Assembly: GCA_012842035.1 (NCBI GenBank)
Contig: DUTO01000036.1
Span: 1 to 8,076 of the forward strand
Source of the DNA: Clostridia bacterium
GTDB lineage: Bacteria > Bacillota > Peptococcia > DRI-13 > DTU073
Length of the DNA: 8,076 nucleotides
Reading direction: 5' to 3'
A program made the position numbers and the translations under genes. Shown here piece by piece: positions 7,981 through 8,076 of the stretch. The notes beneath the pieces were generated by a model. That model worked only from the letters and a program-made list of their open reading frames with translations, did no database searches and was not told the origin of the DNA. Every line of letters begins with the position of its first letter. Positions within the stretch are counted from its first letter, which is position 1.

Positions 7981-8076
7981 TGAGGCTGTAAGTGCAGGAA
8001 CAGTAAAACTGGTAGGGACTAGCCAAGCAAAAGTGTATGCTACCACGCGTGAGTTGCTCACTAATAAAATTGCGTA
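7921..8076. repeat. 60-bp perfect inverted repeat at the right edge (fold-back)
   Basis: Bases 7921-7980 are the exact reverse complement of 8017-8076; all 60 positions match. The 36-bp spacer is 7981-8016. The right arm ends exactly at the last base of the window, so the repeat may be cut there. Both arms are wecB coding sequence, not a transposon end or terminator. An amplification or assembly fold-back is the likeliest cause. Confidence 0.95.
7982..8076 (+). other. wecB fragment in reversed orientation
   Basis: Read on the plus strand, this stretch encodes 31 codons beginning EAVSAGTVKLVGTSQ. This is the WecB segment (RPEA-x-x-AGT-x-KLVGT) that should immediately precede and partly overlap the C-terminal piece on the minus strand. 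The spacer (7982-8016) supplies new WecB sequence and the right arm repeats 20 codons already present at 7921-7980. Joined as plus 7982-8076 followed by the minus strand from 7920 downwards, it gives one uninterrupted WecB reading frame. The orientation in the window is therefore inconsistent with an intact gene. Confidence 0.85.

Noticed and set aside
7921..8076. Transposon terminal inverted repeats or an invertible DNA switch
   Set aside because: Both arms are coding sequence of the same gene, no recombinase or target duplication is visible, and the spacer continues the wecB frame only in the reverse orientation, which fits a fold-back chimera better.

Overview
The window is an almost pure ATP synthase locus. 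All its genes lie on the minus strand, so the operon reads from right to left. Gene content, gene order and strong purine-rich ribosome binding sites point to a low-to-moderate G+C Bacillota (Firmicutes), most likely a clostridial or Peptococcaceae-like lineage. The cytoplasmic epsilon subunit resembles the ATP-binding Bacillus type, wecB lies upstream of the operon and murA lies downstream, both common Firmicutes arrangements. The odd window length, the truncated gene at each end and the fold-back at the right edge suggest a complete short contig from a draft or metagenome assembly.

Layout in the direction of transcription: (1) 7782-8076 holds the C-terminal part of wecB (UDP-GlcNAc 2-epimerase). 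It is followed to the right by a 60-bp perfect inverted repeat whose 36-bp spacer and right arm carry wecB in the opposite orientation. (2) 7553-7781 is a 229-bp AT-rich regulatory gap with a candidate extended -10 promoter and four helically phased ATAACA/TGTTAT half-sites. (3) 7552 down to 470 is the operon atpZ-atpI-atpB-atpE-atpF-atpH-atpA-atpG-atpD-atpC. (4) 210-469 is a 260-bp gap with two hairpins, one of them a good intrinsic-terminator candidate. (5) 1-209 is the start of murA, with its own ribosome binding site.

AtpB (a), AtpE (c ring) and AtpF (b) form the membrane Fo motor. AtpH (delta), AtpA (alpha), AtpG (gamma), AtpD (beta) and AtpC (epsilon) form F1. AtpI and AtpZ are small accessory membrane proteins. 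The key catalytic and ion-path residues are present: beta Walker A and catalytic Glu, alpha arginine finger, a-subunit essential Arg, and c-subunit Gln/Glu. The c subunit lacks the Ser/Thr ligands of Na+ enzymes, so a proton-coupled enzyme is inferred.

I see no defence system, mobile element, CRISPR array, RNA gene or novel biosynthetic system; this is ordinary core metabolism. The points worth a second look are the fold-back at the right end, the altered glycine motif in the c subunit, the phased repeats upstream of the operon, a possible mRNA stem-loop between atpE and atpF, a short AtpI, poly-G Shine-Dalgarno tracts, and two starts (atpD, atpF) where the longest open frame is probably not the real gene.
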